The notes under the pieces are model-generated. The model was not told the DNA's origin. It saw nothing but the letters and a program-made list of their open reading frames with translations, and made no database searches. A DNA stretch of 43,189 nucleotides from the NCBI GenBank assembly GCA_945918795.1, contig CAMEIT010000015.1, positions 1 to 43,189 on the forward strand, read 5' to 3'. The DNA comes from an uncultured Clostridia bacterium (GTDB taxonomy: Bacteria > Bacillota > Clostridia > HGM11327). Numbering within the stretch: position 1 is the first letter of the stretch; each line of letters starts with the position of its first letter. Below, one piece after another: positions 14,214-23,261 of this stretch. The translations under genes and the position numbers were made by a program.

Positions 14214-16065
14214 GCGACAAAAGCAAAAATTTTCATCGATTTTGAAAAATAACGCAACAATGCTCGGCAAGGTTGCACGCCATACACCTGACTACTTCAT
14301 TCTTATGATCGTGGAAGGTGTGATATGGGGGCTGATCAACTCTGCTGCCGCGCTCTTCCAATACAATCTTCTGAATGCAGTCGACAGAGGGCTTGACTTT
14401 CTTTACGCTGTACGTATAATTGCAGTCATGGCTGTGTTTTATCTGCTTGCCTACGCATTTGACAAGTGGTATTTGTGCATCAAAAATCCTCTCATGCAAC
14501 AGAAGCTGCATCTCCGTATGCACGAAGAACTATTTCAAAAGTCGCGTTCGCTCGACCTTGCCTGCTTTGACGATCCCGAATTTTACAATGATTTTGTGTG
14601 GGCAATGAATGAGTCGGACACAAGAGCCGTGGAGGTTCTGGAGGACACAGGAAAACTGATAAATCGGTTTGTGGCCTCATTTACGATGTTCGGAATCCTG
14701 CTGTCGGTGGATACGGCTATTGCAGTCATACTCTTCCTGTCATCAATGATTACTGTCGTATGCAATCTTATCGGAAACAATATCAGCTTCCGTCACAGCA
14801 AGAAAACCAATCCGCTATTCAGGAAAAAGAGTTACATAAACCGCGTATATCATCTGTCCGATTATGCAAAAGAGCTTCGCATCCGCCGTGCAGACGAGCT
14901 TTTGATGAAAGAATATGACGATAATACCGAAAAGATTATTGCCGCAGATAAAAAATACGGCAAACGATATTTTTTCCTGTACGGAATCGGCTGGGAAGCA
15001 GTCGGGTCGGTCACATTTTTTGCAATCGTGCTGTACATGATTACGTTGCTTGAAAAAGGCAGCATGGAAGTTGGAGGCTTTGCGGCAAGCGTAGGGCTTA
15101 TATGGAGCATACGCTGGATGCTTGTCGACCTGACGGAACGTCTGACAAAATATCCGAGGCATTCGCTCTATATCGAAAAGTATCTCGAATTCATGCGTTT
15201 TGAGCCGCAAATCAAAAGCGGGCGCACAGATATTCCGGAATTTGAAAGTCTCGAATTTTGCAATGTCAGCTTTTCGTATGAATTTTCCTCGCACCCCAAG
15301 TATCGTTTTCATGAGGATGACGATGTAATTCCGACAAACGAATATGACGGAAAAGATGTCCTGAAAAATATAAACTTGAAAATTTCCAAGGGCGACAAAA
15401 TTGCAATCGTAGGCTATAACGGTGCCGGGAAAACCACATTGATAAAGCTGATGATGCGTCTTTATGACCCGACCGAAGGAGAAATTCTTTACAACGGCGT
15501 CAATATCCGCGAATATGACCCCGAGGCGTACCGAAAGAAAATCGGAACGGTATTTCAGGATTACAAGATATTCGCTTCTTCCATAGCCGAAAACGTAATG
15601 AACGACGCATATCTGGACGAGGACGAAGAAACCGTATTGAATGCCCTTCATGCCGCAGACTTCACCGAAAAGCTCGATACTCTGGAAGAAGGCATTCATA
15701 CTCACCTGACGCGGGAATTTTCCGACAAAGGAACCAACCTTTCCGGCGGAGAAGCACAGAAAATCGCAATCGCAAGAGTTTTTGCGAGAGATTACCCGAT
15801 CATCATAATGGACGAACCGTCAAGCGCCCTCGACCCTATGGCAGAATACCACCTGAACCGCTCGATTCTGGAGAATACAGAGGGTAAAACCGTTATTTTC
15901 ATTTCCCACCGTCTTTCCACCACGCATATCGCGGATCGGATTTATATGTTCGATGCCGGGCGTCTTGCAGAAGAGGGAAGCCATGCGGAGTTGCTCGAGC
16001 TGAACGGGAAATATGCCGAAATGTTCAGAGTGCAATCGGAAAAGTACCGTGAATGCGCAGGCTGA
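14206..16065 (+). CDS. Heterodimeric ABC multidrug-type exporter, subunit 2
   Basis: A 619-residue partner of the preceding protein, with helices to about residue 330 and a C-terminal ATPase. Walker A is GYNGAGKT, the signature LSGGEAQK is canonical, Walker B is IIIMDEPSSALDP, and ISHRLS holds the H-loop. ATG 14206 is chosen because GTGAGGA lies just before it and it overlaps the upstream stop; a start at 14191 lacks a site. An unusual acidic insertion of about 25 residues (around FSSHPKYRFHEDDDVIPTNE) sits between the first two strands of the ATPase domain, before Walker A. Together with subunit 1 it should form one exporter. Confidence 0.85.
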   Translation: MSKRQKQKFSSILKNNATMLGKVARHTPDYFILMIVEGVIWGLINSAAALFQYNLLNAVDRGLDFLYAVRIIAVMAVFYLLAYAFDKWYLCIKNPLMQQKLHLRMHEELFQKSRSLDLACFDDPEFYNDFVWAMNESDTRAVEVLEDTGKLINRFVASFTMFGILLSVDTAIAVILFLSSMITVVCNLIGNNISFRHSKKTNPLFRKKSYINRVYHLSDYAKELRIRRADELLMKEYDDNTEKIIAADKKYGKRYFFLYGIGWEAVGSVTFFAIVLYMITLLEKGSMEVGGFAASVGLIWSIRWMLVDLTERLTKYPRHSLYIEKYLEFMRFEPQIKSGRTDIPEFESLEFCNVSFSYEFSSHPKYRFHEDDDVIPTNEYDGKDVLKNINLKISKGDKIAIVGYNGAGKTTLIKLMMRLYDPTEGEILYNGVNIREYDPEAYRKKIGTVFQDYKIFASSIAENVMNDAYLDEDEETVLNALHAADFTEKLDTLEEGIHTHLTREFSDKGTNLSGGEAQKIAIARVFARDYPIIIMDEPSSALDPMAEYHLNRSILENTEGKTVIFISHRLSTTHIADRIYMFDAGRLAEEGSHAELLELNGKYAEMFRVQSEKYRECAG

Positions 16066-16303
16066 GGCGGCACAAAAGCAAAAGAATATTTCTGCGGAAA
16101 GCTTGATCGATATGTTGATTATAACGGGCAAGCGCCTGAGAGAATGCGGCGAGGAAGAAAAAGCAGCTTTGCAATTCAAGATTGCACAGAAGATAATGGA
16201 TGCTTTTGCGGATGATTTTGTCGAATCAAAATGGTTTGAATCAACAATTTTCGAGTACACAATGAAGCAAAGAAAGGAAACGGAAAAATTGCTCGGTGAA
16301 TAA
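16049..16303 (+). CDS. Small helical protein at the end of the exporter operon
   Basis: An 84-residue soluble, mostly helical, charged protein starting MNAQAEAAQKQKNIS and ending KQRKETEKLLGE. GTG 16049 is chosen: it lies 17 bases inside the end of the exporter gene, with GGAAAAG upstream, consistent with translational coupling. No family recognised. Single Cys in RLRECGEEEK. The tight overlap suggests it is a real member of the operon, perhaps an accessory or regulatory partner, which is inference. A terminator follows 31 bases later. Confidence 0.6.
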   Translation: MNAQAEAAQKQKNISAESLIDMLIITGKRLRECGEEEKAALQFKIAQKIMDAFADDFVESKWFESTIFEYTMKQRKETEKLLGE

Positions 16304-16333
16304 GTAATACGCTATACACTCTATTCGATGAAG

Positions 16334-16363
16334 GCTCTCATTTATTGAGAGCTTTTCTTTTTG
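16334..16363 (+). terminator. Terminator of the exporter operon
   Basis: GCTCTCA (16334-16340) pairs with TGAGAGC (16346-16352), then TTTTCTTTTT. Confidence 0.8.
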
Positions 16364-16435
16364 GATGATAAGAATATCACTCATTCCCAACGGATTATAT
16401 ATAATAAAGGAAGGATTTTTATTTTGAACACGTTC

Positions 16436-16464
16436 TTGTGTTTTTATCCCTTTCGTTATATAAT
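16436..16464 (+). promoter_or_regulatory. Promoter of the SGNH hydrolase gene
   Basis: TTGTGT (16436-16441), 17-bp spacer, TATAAT (16459-16464). It lies inside the longest frame of the next gene, which supports the later start at 16519. Confidence 0.6.
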
Positions 16465-16518
16465 ATTATTGACTTCTTCAAAACAAATTCCGTTAAAACA
16501 GAAAGGAAGTGTACCCAT

Positions 16519-17610
16519 TTGGAAATCTCAATAGGTAAAATCGACAAGAGGCTTGCAGTATCAAGCTCGGTAAACACAGACGGGCTATGTTTTTATGATG
16601 TAAGAGAGGAACCGTTTGACGTATACGGTTTTTATTGCTACCGCAGTGAACCGATATTCAAGCGTTTGCCCGATGAAATCGCACGCAACACAAACAGCGG
16701 TGTTGAAGGGCTGTATACAAACACGGCAGGCGGGCGGGTGCGCTTTGCAACCGATTCCGAGCGTATAGTCATCGTTGCCGAAATGCCCGGAGTTTGTCAT
16801 ATGCCGCATATGCCGCTTTGTTCAAGTGCCGGCTTTGATTTGTATGTAGATTCACCCGAGGACAAAGTCAGCCGTTTTTATAATGTTTTCAAACCGTACA
16901 TGGGAATGGATGACGGGTATACATCGGAAATCAACTTTTCAAGCAAAAAGCTGCGTTATTTAACTGTCAATTTTCCGAGTTACAGCAACGTTTCAGCACT
17001 CTATATAGGAATTTGTGAGGGTGCCCGTCTTGAACACGGTCTGAAATACCGCAATGTGCTTCCGATTGTATATTACGGAAGCTCCATTACACAAGGTGCT
17101 TGTTCTTCGCGTCCGGGCAATGCTTTTGCAAACATCATCAGCCGCAGGACCAATACAGATTTTATCAATCTCGGTTTTTCAGGCTCCGCAAAGGGCGAGG
17201 AGGTCATAGCACGCTATATGGCTACACTGCCTATGTCCGTGTTTGTATCGGACTATGACCACAATTCCACAGTCGAAGAGCTAAGGCAACAGCATTACAA
17301 GCTTTATGAGATAATACGCCAAAAGAATCCTCTTATCCCCTATATCATGATTTCAAGAGCCGACTTCAACAAACGCACCTACGAGGAAAACCTCTGCCGC
17401 CGTAACATCGTTTTTGAAAGCTACCGCACCGCAAAATCAAATAAAGATGAAAACGTGTATTTCATAGACGGGTCGGGCATATACAGAACAGTCAACGAGG
17501 ATATGTGTACGGTAGACGGCACGCACCCCAATGATTACGGATTTTTCCTCATGGCTGACGCCATTGAAAGCGAGCTTCGCTGGATATGGGCTTCGGCAGA
17601 TATTGTCTGA
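16519..17610 (+). CDS. SGNH/GDSL hydrolase with GxDLY N-terminal domain
   Basis: A 363-residue esterase-type protein. The N-terminal beta-rich region carries the GFDLYVDSPED motif (about residues 110-120) of the GxDLY family. The C-terminal SGNH hydrolase has block I YYGSSITQG with the nucleophile Ser, block II NLGFSGSAKGEE, block III SDYDHN and the late DGTHPND catalytic Asp-His. No signal peptide is seen, so it probably acts in the cytoplasm on acetylated or acylated sugars; that substrate class is inference. TTG 16519 is chosen because GAAAGGAAG lies ahead of it and the promoter occupies the earlier part of the frame. Confidence 0.85.
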   Translation: MEISIGKIDKRLAVSSSVNTDGLCFYDVREEPFDVYGFYCYRSEPIFKRLPDEIARNTNSGVEGLYTNTAGGRVRFATDSERIVIVAEMPGVCHMPHMPLCSSAGFDLYVDSPEDKVSRFYNVFKPYMGMDDGYTSEINFSSKKLRYLTVNFPSYSNVSALYIGICEGARLEHGLKYRNVLPIVYYGSSITQGACSSRPGNAFANIISRRTNTDFINLGFSGSAKGEEVIARYMATLPMSVFVSDYDHNSTVEELRQQHYKLYEIIRQKNPLIPYIMISRADFNKRTYEENLCRRNIVFESYRTAKSNKDENVYFIDGSGIYRTVNEDMCTVDGTHPNDYGFFLMADAIESELRWIWASADIV

Positions 17611-17664
17611 AAGTAAACAACGTCAGTCATGAATAACACTTTCACATTTCATCACCGAAATTTC

Positions 17665-17693
17665 ACTCCGCCTGCACAAATCAACGGCGGAGT
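17665..17693 (+). terminator. GC-rich hairpin after the SGNH hydrolase gene
   Basis: ACTCCGCC (17665-17672) pairs with GGCGGAGT (17686-17693), followed by ATATTATTATATTT rather than a pure T run; probably a terminator. The rest of 17611-17957 holds only the next promoter. Confidence 0.6.
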
Positions 17694-17794
17694 ATATTAT
17701 TATATTTGAGTGCCAATATGCCGCCTACGTGTCGGTTTCCCATGATTTTACAACAAATTTCCGACAATAATAGGCAAAAAATTTTGTTTGGATA

Positions 17795-17823
17795 TTGACA
17801 TGTCACTATTTTTGGGATATAAT
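17795..17823 (+). promoter_or_regulatory. Promoter of the oligopeptide transporter operon
   Basis: TTGACA (17795-17800), 17-bp spacer, TATAAT (17818-17823): perfect consensus boxes, about 135 bases before the first start codon, leaving a long untranslated leader. Confidence 0.85.
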
Positions 17824-17957
17824 AATGTAAAATTCTTTTTTCTTAATTGTGGTTTTGTGTAAAGTGTTTTTCGTTTTTGAGGTTGAACGATTTATGCTTC
17901 ATGCACACCGCAACTTAAAAAAAGAAAATAAAAAAAATAAGTAACAGGAGAAAAATT

Positions 17958-20495
17958 ATGAAAAGAATCATCAAGACGTTGATTTCGGTTTCTCTGGTCG
18001 TTGCAATGGCAATTACCGTTGTCGGCTGTGGTAAAAAAACACCCGATCCGTTAGACGGTAAAGATATCGTTGTTTATTCCGGCGATTATGTTTACAAGGA
18101 TGCCGTTGTTCAACTTTCTTCAAACTGGAATCCTCACACCTATCAGACGACTGATCAAAGCTATCCTATTGATTTCATCACATCTGGACTTTACAGCTTC
18201 TATTACAATGATGAGCTTCATCCCATTGAGGGCAAGAAACCTTATGAAGGCTATGTAATTCTCCCTGAGATGGCTGCAAGCCTCCCTGTTGATGTAACAG
18301 AGCAGATAAAGGCTCTCGACAACAACAAGTACGGCATTCCGGAGGATATCACATCAGGTTACGCTTATACAATCGACCTCAACCCGGACGCAGTATGGGA
18401 GAACGGCACACCTATCACAGCTGAAACATATGTTTACTCTATGAAGCAGTTGCTCGATCCTAAAATGAACAACTACCGTGCATCTGACTACTACCAGGGT
18501 ACATTCACAATTGCAAACGGCGCTAAATACTTCTTCCAGGGCACAACAAATTGCGCTGATACAATGGGCGAAATCGCTTTTGAAGACCTCGTCAAGGGCG
18601 AAGACGGCAATTACTATGCTAAAGACGGCGACCCGATTTACCTCGCAGTTGATTTTGCGCTCGATTGGTTGCAAGGCGACACACTTAAAACTTACGTTGA
18701 TTACTACGGAGACGCTTCTTTCTCATTGAAATATTGGGACGAGCTCGCTGCAGCAGCAGACGAGGACGGTCTTATCCCGCTCAATGATGACACATACGCA
18801 AAATTCAGCGATGTAACAACAGGCAACGCAAATTGGGGCGAAACAGTCGCTGATGTTTGCAACTATTTCGTAAAGAAGACAGTATATGAAGATAATTACA
18901 GCTTTGATAACGTAGGTATCTTCGCATCCGATACATATCAGATAACTCTCGTATTCGGAAAGTCTCTTGCAGGCTTCAACCTCCTTTACAACTTGAGCGG
19001 CAACTGGATCGTATATCAGCCTTACTATGATGAGCTCAAGACTCAGATTGAAGGAACAGACGCTTGGACAACCACATACGCTACAAGCCTTAAGACAACA
19101 ATGTCTTACGGTCCTTACAAGATGACGGCATTCCAGGCAGATAAGGCTATGACCTTTGAAAGAAACGAAACATGGTACGGCTACAAGGACGGCAAGCACG
19201 TATTTGTAGATCCCGAAGATCCTGAGCACGTCTACCCGATGTATCAGACAACAAAGATCGAAACACAGGTTGTTGCAGAACCAGCAGACAGAAAGCTTAT
19301 GTTCCTCAAGGGTCAGCTTATGGGATACGGTCTCCAGGCTGAAGACTTCGATGAATACAGAAGCAGCGATTACTGCTATGTTACACCTTCCGAAACAATA
19401 TTCTTCTTCATATTCAACGGCTACATGGATGCAATCAAAAACCGTGAAGCAAACGAAAGCTTTGATCAATCCAAGTATGACCTTGAAACAATGACACTTA
19501 CATCTTTCAGAAAAGCAGTTGCCGTTACTTACGATAAGGAAGCTCTCTGCTCAGCAGTATCTCCTTCTCGTTCAGGCGGTTACGGCTTGATCGGTAACTC
19601 TTACCTCTACGATCCTGAAACAGGTTCAAGATACCGTGATACCGAGCAGGCTAAGAAGGTACTTTGCGACTTCTATTCAGTTGATGTTTCAAAGTATGAT
19701 TCTCTTGACGATGCAGTTGCATCAATCACAGGTTATGACCCGGTTGTTGCAAAAGAGCTTTATAAGCAGGCATTCGACGAAGCTTTGGCAGCAGGCTACA
19801 TCACAGATAATGACAAAGACGGAAAATGCGATCAGATAATCAGTATCGAATACGCATCTTCAGCTCACTCTGCATTCATGGAAAAGACTTTGAACTACCT
19901 CAATGAGAAGATGGCAGAGGTTCTCGTAGGAACACCTTTCGAGGGCAAGATTCAGTTCGCTGAATCGGCACCTTTGGGCGACGCTTGGTCTGACAACATC
20001 AGAAACGGTCTTTCAGACACAGTTCTCGGCGGCTGGTCAGGTTCTGCACTTGATCCGTTCTCAGTAACAGACTGCTACGCAAATCCGAGCAGACAGTATG
20101 ATGCTAAGTGGTTTGATTCTACAAAGACTCAGCTCACAATCACAATAGACGGCAAGGAGCTTACAACTTCTCTTAAGAACTGGAGCGATGCTTTGAATGG
20201 CGATACAGTTACTATCGACGGCAAAGATTACAACTTCGGCGACGGTATGGTTGATGTTAACACGAGACTTGATATCCTCGCAGCAATCGAGGGTGCTGTT
20301 CTCCAGACATATGACTACATCCCGATGCTTCAGGACGCAGGAATGTCTCTCCTTTCACAGCAGGTTTACTATGTAATCGAGGACTACAACCCGGTTATGG
20401 GTCGTGGCGGTATCACATATTTGCGTTACAACTACGATGAAGCTGCATGGGCTGAATATGTTGCATCTCAGGAAGACGGTAAGCTCAGCTACTAA
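17958..20495 (+). CDS. Peptide ABC transporter substrate-binding lipoprotein (SBP family 5), unusually long
   Basis: Extracellular binding component of an Opp/Dpp-type peptide importer. The signal peptide ends in a lipobox VVGC at residues 24-27, so the protein is lipid-anchored. The fold signature of SBP_bac_5 is seen in YTIDLNPDAVWENGTPITAE (about 135-154) and the later YGPYKMTAFQ and FRKAVAVTYDKEAL segments. At 845 residues it is about 300 longer than ordinary family members. A calcium-loop-like DNDKDGKCD occurs near residue 615. AACAGGAGAA lies 6 bases before the ATG. First gene of the operon and strongly codon-biased, consistent with high expression. Peptide substrate is inferred. Confidence 0.88.
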   Translation: MKRIIKTLISVSLVVAMAITVVGCGKKTPDPLDGKDIVVYSGDYVYKDAVVQLSSNWNPHTYQTTDQSYPIDFITSGLYSFYYNDELHPIEGKKPYEGYVILPEMAASLPVDVTEQIKALDNNKYGIPEDITSGYAYTIDLNPDAVWENGTPITAETYVYSMKQLLDPKMNNYRASDYYQGTFTIANGAKYFFQGTTNCADTMGEIAFEDLVKGEDGNYYAKDGDPIYLAVDFALDWLQGDTLKTYVDYYGDASFSLKYWDELAAAADEDGLIPLNDDTYAKFSDVTTGNANWGETVADVCNYFVKKTVYEDNYSFDNVGIFASDTYQITLVFGKSLAGFNLLYNLSGNWIVYQPYYDELKTQIEGTDAWTTTYATSLKTTMSYGPYKMTAFQADKAMTFERNETWYGYKDGKHVFVDPEDPEHVYPMYQTTKIETQVVAEPADRKLMFLKGQLMGYGLQAEDFDEYRSSDYCYVTPSETIFFFIFNGYMDAIKNREANESFDQSKYDLETMTLTSFRKAVAVTYDKEALCSAVSPSRSGGYGLIGNSYLYDPETGSRYRDTEQAKKVLCDFYSVDVSKYDSLDDAVASITGYDPVVAKELYKQAFDEALAAGYITDNDKDGKCDQIISIEYASSAHSAFMEKTLNYLNEKMAEVLVGTPFEGKIQFAESAPLGDAWSDNIRNGLSDTVLGGWSGSALDPFSVTDCYANPSRQYDAKWFDSTKTQLTITIDGKELTTSLKNWSDALNGDTVTIDGKDYNFGDGMVDVNTRLDILAAIEGAVLQTYDYIPMLQDAGMSLLSQQVYYVIEDYNPVMGRGGITYLRYNYDEAAWAEYVASQEDGKLSY

Positions 20496-20531
20496 TATAT
20501 TACAATATCGGTAACAAGTTATTAATCATTG

Positions 20532-20629
20532 GGCGAGGTTCTTCCCCCCTCCTCGCCGTTCTGCAGCCTTGTGAAGGAAGCTCAACTCCGACATAAGGCT
20601 GCAGAACAGAAATGAGTTTCTGTTTTTTT
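20532..20629 (+). terminator. Intercistronic hairpins between binding-protein and permease genes
   Basis: Three inverted repeats in a row: GGCGAGG/CCTCGCC (20532-20557), a 13-bp stem GTTCTGCAGCCTT/AAGGCTGCAGAAC (20558-20607), and AACAGAAA/TTTCTGTT (20605-20624) followed by five T. They probably reduce read-through or protect the upstream mRNA, giving more binding protein than permease, as is usual in such operons. Confidence 0.65.
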
Positions 20630-20689
20630 AAACGGAAATTCATTTCTGTTCTGCAACACGCAAACAAAAAATATTCTGGGAGGAATATC

Positions 20690-21643
20690 ATGACAAAATA
20701 TATTCTGCAGAGAATTTTGCTCATGTTGATGACGCTCTTGATCATCACTTGTATGTGCTTCATTTTAATCAGAATGCTTCCGCTTCCCGAGCTTCCTATC
20801 GGCGACCCAAGGTCGGTTGTAATCGAGAAGCAGCGCGAGGCTTTCGGTTATAATAAGCCCTATCTTGTTCAATTTGGAATCTTCTTGAAAAACGTATTTA
20901 CAAAGTTTAACTGGGGTATCAGTGACAAATTATATTTCGGTCAAAATGTTGCCGATATTTTCGTTCAAAAGCTTCCTGCCACAATCATTGTCAACTTGTA
21001 TTCAATTATTTTAAGCATTCCGCTTGGAATCATGCTCGGTATTTTTGCCGCATTGAAGAAGAATACATGGATCGATCATACTATCTCCACATTGACAATG
21101 GTAGTTATTTCGGTACCTTCTTTTGTTTATGCTTTTCTTATACAATACATACTTTGCTTTAAGCTCGGCTGGTTCCCGTTGCTGATGAATTCAGGTACGA
21201 ATTATTTCTCATGGGATATGTTTTTGAGTATGGTCCCGGCTGTTCTGTCGCTTTCATTCGGCGTTATCGCGGGCTTCACACGTACCACTCGTGCAGAGCT
21301 GACAGAGGTTCTGACAAGTGAATTTATGCTTCTTGCCCGTACAAAAGGTCTGACGCGCAGACAGGCAACCATTCGTCATGCTCTCAAGAACTGCATGGTT
21401 GTCATACTTCCGTCAATTTTCGGCGAATTTATAGGCATCATGGGCGGTTCCCTCATTATCGAGAGAATATTCTCTATCCCGGGTGTAGGCGCGCTGTACC
21501 TTAATTCAATCAATGCTCCCGACTATAATATGTTCCTGCTTATTACGGTATTCTATTGCGTAATAGGTCTTTTGGCAAGCATTATAGTCGACATCAGCTA
21601 CGGTTTTATCGACCCACGTATTCGTATGGGTTCAAGAAAGTAA
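20690..21643 (+). CDS. Peptide ABC transporter permease (DppB/OppB type)
   Basis: A 317-residue inner-membrane subunit with six predicted helices. The N-terminal YILQRILLMLMTLLIITCMCF is the typical DppB first helix, and the ATPase-contact EAA loop is seen in LARTKGLTRRQATIRHALKN (about residues 215-234), ending with YGFIDPRIR, a family hallmark. ATG 20690 is preferred because GGGAGG lies 6 bases before it; the upstream in-frame start lies inside the terminator hairpins. Pairs with the DppC-type protein 18 bases downstream. Confidence 0.92.
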   Translation: MTKYILQRILLMLMTLLIITCMCFILIRMLPLPELPIGDPRSVVIEKQREAFGYNKPYLVQFGIFLKNVFTKFNWGISDKLYFGQNVADIFVQKLPATIIVNLYSIILSIPLGIMLGIFAALKKNTWIDHTISTLTMVVISVPSFVYAFLIQYILCFKLGWFPLLMNSGTNYFSWDMFLSMVPAVLSLSFGVIAGFTRTTRAELTEVLTSEFMLLARTKGLTRRQATIRHALKNCMVVILPSIFGEFIGIMGGSLIIERIFSIPGVGALYLNSINAPDYNMFLLITVFYCVIGLLASIIVDISYGFIDPRIRMGSRK

Positions 21644-21661
21644 TATGCAGAGGTAATGAAA

Positions 21662-23257
21662 ATGAATCAGACATATGACAATATCCCACAGGAAAAATTT
21701 GAGTTTGCACAGCTCAACGACACCTTACACGATAAAAAGCTTGAAACGAAATCGAGAGGCTACTTTGCGGACGCACTTATTCGTTTCAAGAAGAACAAGT
21801 CATCAATTGTTGCAGCGTATATTATTTTGTTTTTAGTTCTCTTTGCAATTTTTGCGCCTATCATCTCCCCTTACTCTGTATACGATACAGATACTACTTA
21901 TCAGAAATTTGCGCCGTTTGTCGAATCAATTGCCAATAAGGGCTGGGGCTTTTTGGACGGTTCCAAAACATTAAGCTCACAGAGCGAGAATCAGATTAAA
22001 TTCTATGAAGGAATTGCAGAAGAAACCGGCAAAAATCCCATTATCAAAATAGATTATGAAAATCCGAAGATCACAACAACGATAATCCGCGGTAAGAAAG
22101 TTCAGATTAAGTCTTATCCGATCAATATAAACTCCTATTACGCAGTCGGCGTTGTTTTCAAGAATATTTCCTATGAGGAATTCGCAAAAATTCAGGAATT
22201 CCAGAACATATCCGGACTCCAGGTTTTGTACCCGTATACTGAAAAATCAAGTATATACGAAGGAATGGATCCTGCAAAATATAAGGATATTCCCGACAAT
22301 TCCAACGTTTGGTATGTTTGCAGTGACACAAAAGGGACGCCGAAGCTTGACAGCAACGGCAACTTTATCCCGGCATACAGCACAGATGCAAAGAAAGCAG
22401 GCCCCGCAGAATACGCTACATACACAAGTCAGCGCATTGCCGGCGACGACGGCAGCTATATTTACAGCTGGGGCAAATCGGGTTCACTTTCCGTTCGTGT
22501 TGAATACTACAACTACTATCAATATATGCAGTGGGCAAAGACAGGCACATATCATCCGCCGCTTTATATGTTCGGTACAAGTGAAAACGGTACAGACTTG
22601 TTCTGCGCAATCGGTGCAGGTGCAAGATTCTCTTTGATATTCGCATTGCTCGTTTCCGTTATAAACCTTACTATCGGCGCTATTTACGGTGCTATCCAGG
22701 GCTACTACGGCGGATATGTCGACCTTGCAATGGACCGTGTTACGGATATATTGAGCGAGGTTCCGTTTGTCGTTGTAACAACTCTCTTCCAGCTGCACCT
22801 GGCACAAAGAGTCGGCTCAGTCGTCTCATTCCTATTTGCGTTCGTCTTAACAGGGTGGATAGGTATGGCGGCTCTTACAAGAAAGCAGTTCTACCGCTTT
22901 AAGAGCCAGGAATTCGTTTACGCCGCAAAAACACTCGGTGCAAGCGATTGGCGCCTTATGTTCAAGCACATTTTCCCGAACTCACTCGGTACTATCGTAA
23001 CGAGCTGTGCACTTGTAATTCCGAGCGTCATTTCTTCCGAAACATCGCTTACTTACCTCGGCATTGTAAACCTGAAGAGCTTTGCAGGCACATCGATCGG
23101 CGCACTGCTTTCCGAAGGTCAGACAGCCATTACGAGCGCGCCGCACGCAATGTTGTTCCCGTCACTGTTTATATCACTGCTCTTGATTTCATTTAACCTG
23201 TTCGGTAACGGCTTGCGAGATGCGTTCAACCCGACTACAAGAGGAATGGAGGATTGA
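21662..23257 (+). CDS. Peptide ABC transporter permease (DppC/OppC type) with large extracellular insertion
   Basis: The first helix (about residues 46-68, IVAAYIILFLVLFAIFAPII) is followed by about 240 residues of soluble sequence before the next helix near residue 322. In ordinary OppC proteins this segment is only some tens of residues. The rest is standard, with the EAA loop in YAAKTLGASDWRLMFKHIFPN, then SLTYLGI and FNLFGNGLRDAFNP. The insertion is rich in Tyr, Asn and Thr and should face outward, next to the binding protein. Total 531 residues versus about 300 for the family. ATG 21662 is used since AGAGG is eight bases before it, against two for 21656. Confidence 0.88.
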   Translation: MNQTYDNIPQEKFEFAQLNDTLHDKKLETKSRGYFADALIRFKKNKSSIVAAYIILFLVLFAIFAPIISPYSVYDTDTTYQKFAPFVESIANKGWGFLDGSKTLSSQSENQIKFYEGIAEETGKNPIIKIDYENPKITTTIIRGKKVQIKSYPININSYYAVGVVFKNISYEEFAKIQEFQNISGLQVLYPYTEKSSIYEGMDPAKYKDIPDNSNVWYVCSDTKGTPKLDSNGNFIPAYSTDAKKAGPAEYATYTSQRIAGDDGSYIYSWGKSGSLSVRVEYYNYYQYMQWAKTGTYHPPLYMFGTSENGTDLFCAIGAGARFSLIFALLVSVINLTIGAIYGAIQGYYGGYVDLAMDRVTDILSEVPFVVVTTLFQLHLAQRVGSVVSFLFAFVLTGWIGMAALTRKQFYRFKSQEFVYAAKTLGASDWRLMFKHIFPNSLGTIVTSCALVIPSVISSETSLTYLGIVNLKSFAGTSIGALLSEGQTAITSAPHAMLFPSLFISLLLISFNLFGNGLRDAFNPTTRGMED

Positions 23258-23261
23258 TGCA

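Noticed and set aside
14815..15705. 296-residue open frame on the minus strand
   Set aside because: It is entirely antisense to the exporter subunit 2 gene, Phe/Cys-rich in composition, with no ribosome site and no recognisable domain.
18723..19469. 248-residue open frame on the minus strand
   Set aside because: Antisense to the peptide-binding lipoprotein; the very biased codon use of that gene leaves the opposite strand open.
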